Positions 15,311 through 17,342 of a DNA stretch of 17,342 bases are shown here, piece by piece. This stretch comes from Syntrophomonadaceae bacterium (GTDB taxonomy: Bacteria > Bacillota > Dethiobacteria > SKNC01). The stretch is from contig PWHX01000147.1 in the NCBI GenBank assembly GCA_003555415.1, positions 1-17,342 of the forward strand, in the 5' to 3' direction. The notes below the pieces were generated by a model that was given only the letters and a program-made list of their open reading frames with translations, did not search any database and was not told the DNA's origin. How positions within the stretch are numbered: the stretch's first letter is position 1; each line of letters begins with the position of its first letter. The translations under genes and the position numbers were made by a program.

Positions 15311-15808
15311 TCAATTCATTAAAAATTTTTTTTCAATAACATTTACTATTCCCACAGCATCCTCCAGATCAAATACTGTCACCTCGTTAATATCAAAGGG
15401 ATAGTCACTGGCCACAGCAAAAAGGTCTTTTATGGGAGATGCCAATTCCAGTTTTTTTGCCGTTTCTTTGCGGAAAACCTCCAGTTTTGGTTTATCCCCA
15501 AATTTATAACCTTCGGTTATTATTAGATCAACGTCTTTAACTGTATCTGTCATCTCCTCCAGGGAGAGCTCCCTGTCTAACTCCCGAACTATAGCAAACC
15601 TCTTTGGAGAGGATATGGCCGAAACAGCAGCCCCGGCTTTCCGATGGAGCCAGGTATCCTTGCCCGGCTGATCCCAGTCAAAACCGTGAACGTCATGTTT
15701 AACCGTAGCTACCCTGTAACCTCTTCTATTAAGTTCTGGAATAAGCTTACATATTAAAGTAGTTTTGCCGCTGTTAGACCATCCCACTACTGAAATTATA
15801 GGAATCAT
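15311..15808 (-). CDS. mobB: Molybdopterin-guanine dinucleotide biosynthesis protein MobB
   Basis: MobB is a GTP-binding accessory protein that helps MobA attach GMP to molybdopterin. The P-loop GWSNSGKTT (9-17) sits at the N-terminus. The family motifs TVKHDVHGF and DLIITEGYK follow, in a protein of normal length (165 residues). A GGGAG site lies 9 bases before the ATG. It follows moeA by 37 bases, and the comFB gene begins just after, suggesting an operon for building a guanylated molybdenum or tungsten cofactor, as used by formate dehydrogenases and related enzymes. No such enzyme is in the window. Confidence 0.94.
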   Translation of the reverse strand: MIPIISVVGWSNSGKTTLICKLIPELNRRGYRVATVKHDVHGFDWDQPGKDTWLHRKAGAAVSAISSPKRFAIVRELDRELSLEEMTDTVKDVDLIITEGYKFGDKPKLEVFRKETAKKLELASPIKDLFAVASDYPFDINEVTVFDLEDAVGIVNVIEKKFLMN

Positions 15809-15845
15809 TAACTATTACTCCCTTCCCGGCGTCGCAAGAAACTTT

Positions 15846-17051
15846 TTATTTGCTCTTAGTAAATAATATATTTACCTTATCCCCCGGGTTAAAAGGTCCT
15901 GCTCCCCTGGGAATATATATCAAGGAATTAACCCCGGCAAAAGAAGGCAAGCCTTGACCCTTTGATTCTGTTAAAAGCAAACCCTCTTCAACACAGGTAT
16001 GCGCTTTAAAATACCTGTCTTCAGAAAACCTGCCTTCTATATATTCTGTTAATCGAGCCTCAGCATGGTTTTCCAGGTATTTTTTTGACCCTTGCATTTT
16101 TCTTATCAGGGGCCTTACAAACAGTTCAAAAGCAACAAAGGCACCGGCAGGGCTCCCGGACAAACCAAAAAGTAATTTTCCCTCTTTAAAAGCCGTCACA
16201 GTATGTTTGCCCGGTTTTACAGCAACTCTTCGAAACAGCACCTCTGCACCCAGGGATAAAAATACCTCCTCTATTAGATCATATTCACCCTCTGAGGCTC
16301 CACCTGTAGTAGTTATGACATCAACTTTATCTATATTTTCTTTAATTTTGCTTATAATTTCATTTTCACTATCCCTGGCAAGTCCTAAAAAGTAAGGCTT
16401 TCCACCACTGGATATTACCTGGCTGGCCAACATATAACTGTTGGTGTTGCGGATTTTCCCCAAACCCGGCTTTTCACCGGCGCTAATAATTTCATCACCG
16501 GTAACCATTATGCCTACCCGGGGGCGGGAATAAACCTTAACTTGTTCTTTCCCCGATAAAGCCAGGAGCACAGATTCCCCGGAATTAATAGTACTTCCTT
16601 CCCTCAGAAGAACCTGCCCTTTTTCCCTTTCCTCTCCTTCTAAGGAAAGATTATCCTGATACTTCACCTCATGTTTAAAAGATGCATATTTGCCCTGCCA
16701 GCTAGCCTTCTCAAAGGGAACTACTGCATCAGCTCCTTCAGGTATGGGAGCTCCTGTCATTATTTTTGCTGTTAACCCCGGGCTAATTTTAAAATCAGGT
16801 TTTCCCCCTGCCGCAAGTGTAGCTATAACTTTCAATGTTAATGGATTATCAGGAGTAGCTTTTGTTAAATCTTCGGAACGAAGGGCAAAACCGTCCATTT
16901 TAGAACGTGTATATGGAGGGTAGTGGCTATCTGATTCTATGTTTTCTGCCAGAACATAATTATAAGTGTCATCTATTTTTTTTGAAATTACAGTCCCCCT
17001 CTCGGCAGCAGCTTCCAGGACAAGAGACAAACCTTCATTAACTTCAAGCAA
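15846..17051 (-). CDS. moeA: Molybdopterin molybdenumtransferase MoeA
   Basis: MoeA inserts molybdate (or tungstate) into adenylylated molybdopterin. The motifs run in order: PPYTRSKMDGFALR, GAPIPEGADAVVPFE, the MPT-binding VGIMVTGDEII, TTGGASEGEYD, AVKPGKHTV and GLSGSPAGAF, with a C-terminal beta domain ending FNPGDKVNI. The usual GLPGNP is changed to GLSGSP, losing the first proline. The start is taken as a TTG at 17051 because AAGGGGAG lies 6 bases before it and the product (about 401 residues) then begins MLEVNEGLS as in homologues. A GTG at 17081 has no ribosome site. The stop of the short upstream MOSC-like frame overlaps this start, which implies translational coupling. Confidence 0.94.
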   Translation of the reverse strand: MLEVNEGLSLVLEAAAERGTVISKKIDDTYNYVLAENIESDSHYPPYTRSKMDGFALRSEDLTKATPDNPLTLKVIATLAAGGKPDFKISPGLTAKIMTGAPIPEGADAVVPFEKASWQGKYASFKHEVKYQDNLSLEGEEREKGQVLLREGSTINSGESVLLALSGKEQVKVYSRPRVGIMVTGDEIISAGEKPGLGKIRNTNSYMLASQVISSGGKPYFLGLARDSENEIISKIKENIDKVDVITTTGGASEGEYDLIEEVFLSLGAEVLFRRVAVKPGKHTVTAFKEGKLLFGLSGSPAGAFVAFELFVRPLIRKMQGSKKYLENHAEARLTEYIEGRFSEDRYFKAHTCVEEGLLLTESKGQGLPSFAGVNSLIYIPRGAGPFNPGDKVNILFTKSK

Positions 17052-17112
17052 ATAGAACTCCCCTTTTCCCTTTATATTCACTGGTACAAACAGCGACTAT
17101 TTTACTTCCCAT
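17044..17112 (-). pseudogene. 22-codon frame resembling the N-terminus of a MOSC-domain protein
   Basis: An ATG at 17112 with a strong GAGGGGG site 7 bases upstream opens a frame encoding MGSKIVAVCTSEYKGKR and five more residues, then TGA. The beginning matches the typical start of MOSC proteins (M-G-x-I-V-A-V-C-x-S-E-x-K-G-T-R), which are common in molybdenum-cofactor operons. The frame ends inside the moeA start (TTG CT TGA). It may be the scar of a deletion that removed the MOSC gene body, or a retained leader peptide that couples translation into moeA. The homology rests on only about 17 residues. Confidence 0.5.
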
Positions 17113-17206
17113 TTAAATTCCCCCTCAATTAATTTAAATATAATAAAAAACTTAACCTGGTTACTATAATCTACACAAATCTGAAAGTCGCCATCGAACC
17201 AAGAAA

Positions 17207-17342
17207 AGATGACATACCGCAAGGATTCTCACCCTATTCTGTCAGTATAGGGTCATCTACCTGTTGCAGAAGACAAACCGACAGTTCCCTGTTAGGGACG
17301 GCAAAGGCAAACAACCATTCCTTCTACCGGTCAGTTATTTGC
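17207..17342 (-). ncRNA. Structured leader RNA upstream of the moeA operon, class unknown (truncated by window edge)
   Basis: Read as minus-strand RNA, the region shows nested pairings that are dense for its length. They are a 9-bp stem (17334-17342 with 17307-17315, one U.G pair); a TCCCT/AGGGA hairpin (17286-17290, 17294-17298) inside a four-pair helix; and a 7-bp AGAUGAC/GUCAUCU helix (17207-17213 with 17252-17258) enclosing a CCCUAU/AUAGGG hairpin and an AUCC-UUGC-GGU hairpin, like a three-way junction. It lies about 100 bases before the MOSC-like/moeA translation start and is more GC-rich than the following 60 bases. A cofactor-sensing riboswitch is an attractive idea, but I do not recognise a known class. 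Confidence 0.45.

Noticed and set aside
17049..17081. GTG at 17081 as the moeA start
   Set aside because: It has no ribosome site, and the extra residues overlap the MOSC-like frame; TTG at 17051 has AAGGGGAG upstream and gives the family N-terminus.
17207..17260. Possible cobalamin riboswitch (GGGUGAGAAUCC...GCGG stretch)
   Set aside because: The GGUGnnAAUCC and GCGG fragments resemble it, but the following CCCGCnnCUGU core and the GCCACUG B12 box are absent.
17171..17342. Canonical Moco riboswitch
   Set aside because: The genomic position is right, but I cannot recognise the conserved core from memory, so I left the RNA unclassified.

Overview
This window looks like chromosomal DNA of a spore-forming anaerobe of the Bacillota (Clostridia or a near relative). 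The reasons are moderate-to-low GC, strong AAGGAGG-type ribosome binding sites with occasional GTG and TTG starts, a spore photoproduct lyase gene, a PyrK/PyrD class 1B dihydroorotate dehydrogenase pair, PyrR-type attenuators, a ComFB-like protein, and molybdenum-cofactor and hydrogenase-maturation genes. I cannot assign a genus. Nearly all genes lie on the minus strand. I see no insertion sequence, tRNA, rRNA or CRISPR array.

Left part (1-4.4 kb): a CarD-type RNA polymerase-binding regulator (minus) has its own consensus promoter and terminator. It is divergent from a small Cys-rich, MazG-like protein (plus), which also has a consensus sigma-A promoter. That gene converges on radA (minus). 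Spore photoproduct lyase (plus) follows, convergent with an orphan hydrogenase-maturation-type endopeptidase (minus).

Middle (4.4-14.4 kb): a complete de novo UMP operon transcribed right to left, pyrB-pyrC-carA-carB-pyrK-pyrD-pyrF-pyrE, with short gaps or overlaps between genes. Its leader of about 290 bases carries a promoter and two consecutive PyrR-type attenuators, each made of a binding site and an intrinsic terminator. No pyrR gene is in the window. The glutaminase subunit CarA has lost the catalytic Cys, His and Glu of its triad, while the synthetase subunit CarB looks intact. The operon may therefore encode an ammonia-dependent carbamoyl-phosphate synthetase.

Right part (14.4-17.3 kb): an unrecognised protein with a winged-helix-like look lies just upstream of the pyr promoter. 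Beyond it is a moeA-mobB-comFB operon (minus). moeA is preceded by a 22-codon open frame resembling the N-terminus of a MOSC-domain protein. Upstream of that is a compactly foldable, unclassified leader RNA that runs off the window edge.

The points most worth following up are the CarA active-site loss, the spore photoproduct lyase lacking its usual H-donor cysteine, the tandem PyrR attenuators, and the unclassified structured leader with the MOSC remnant in front of moeA.
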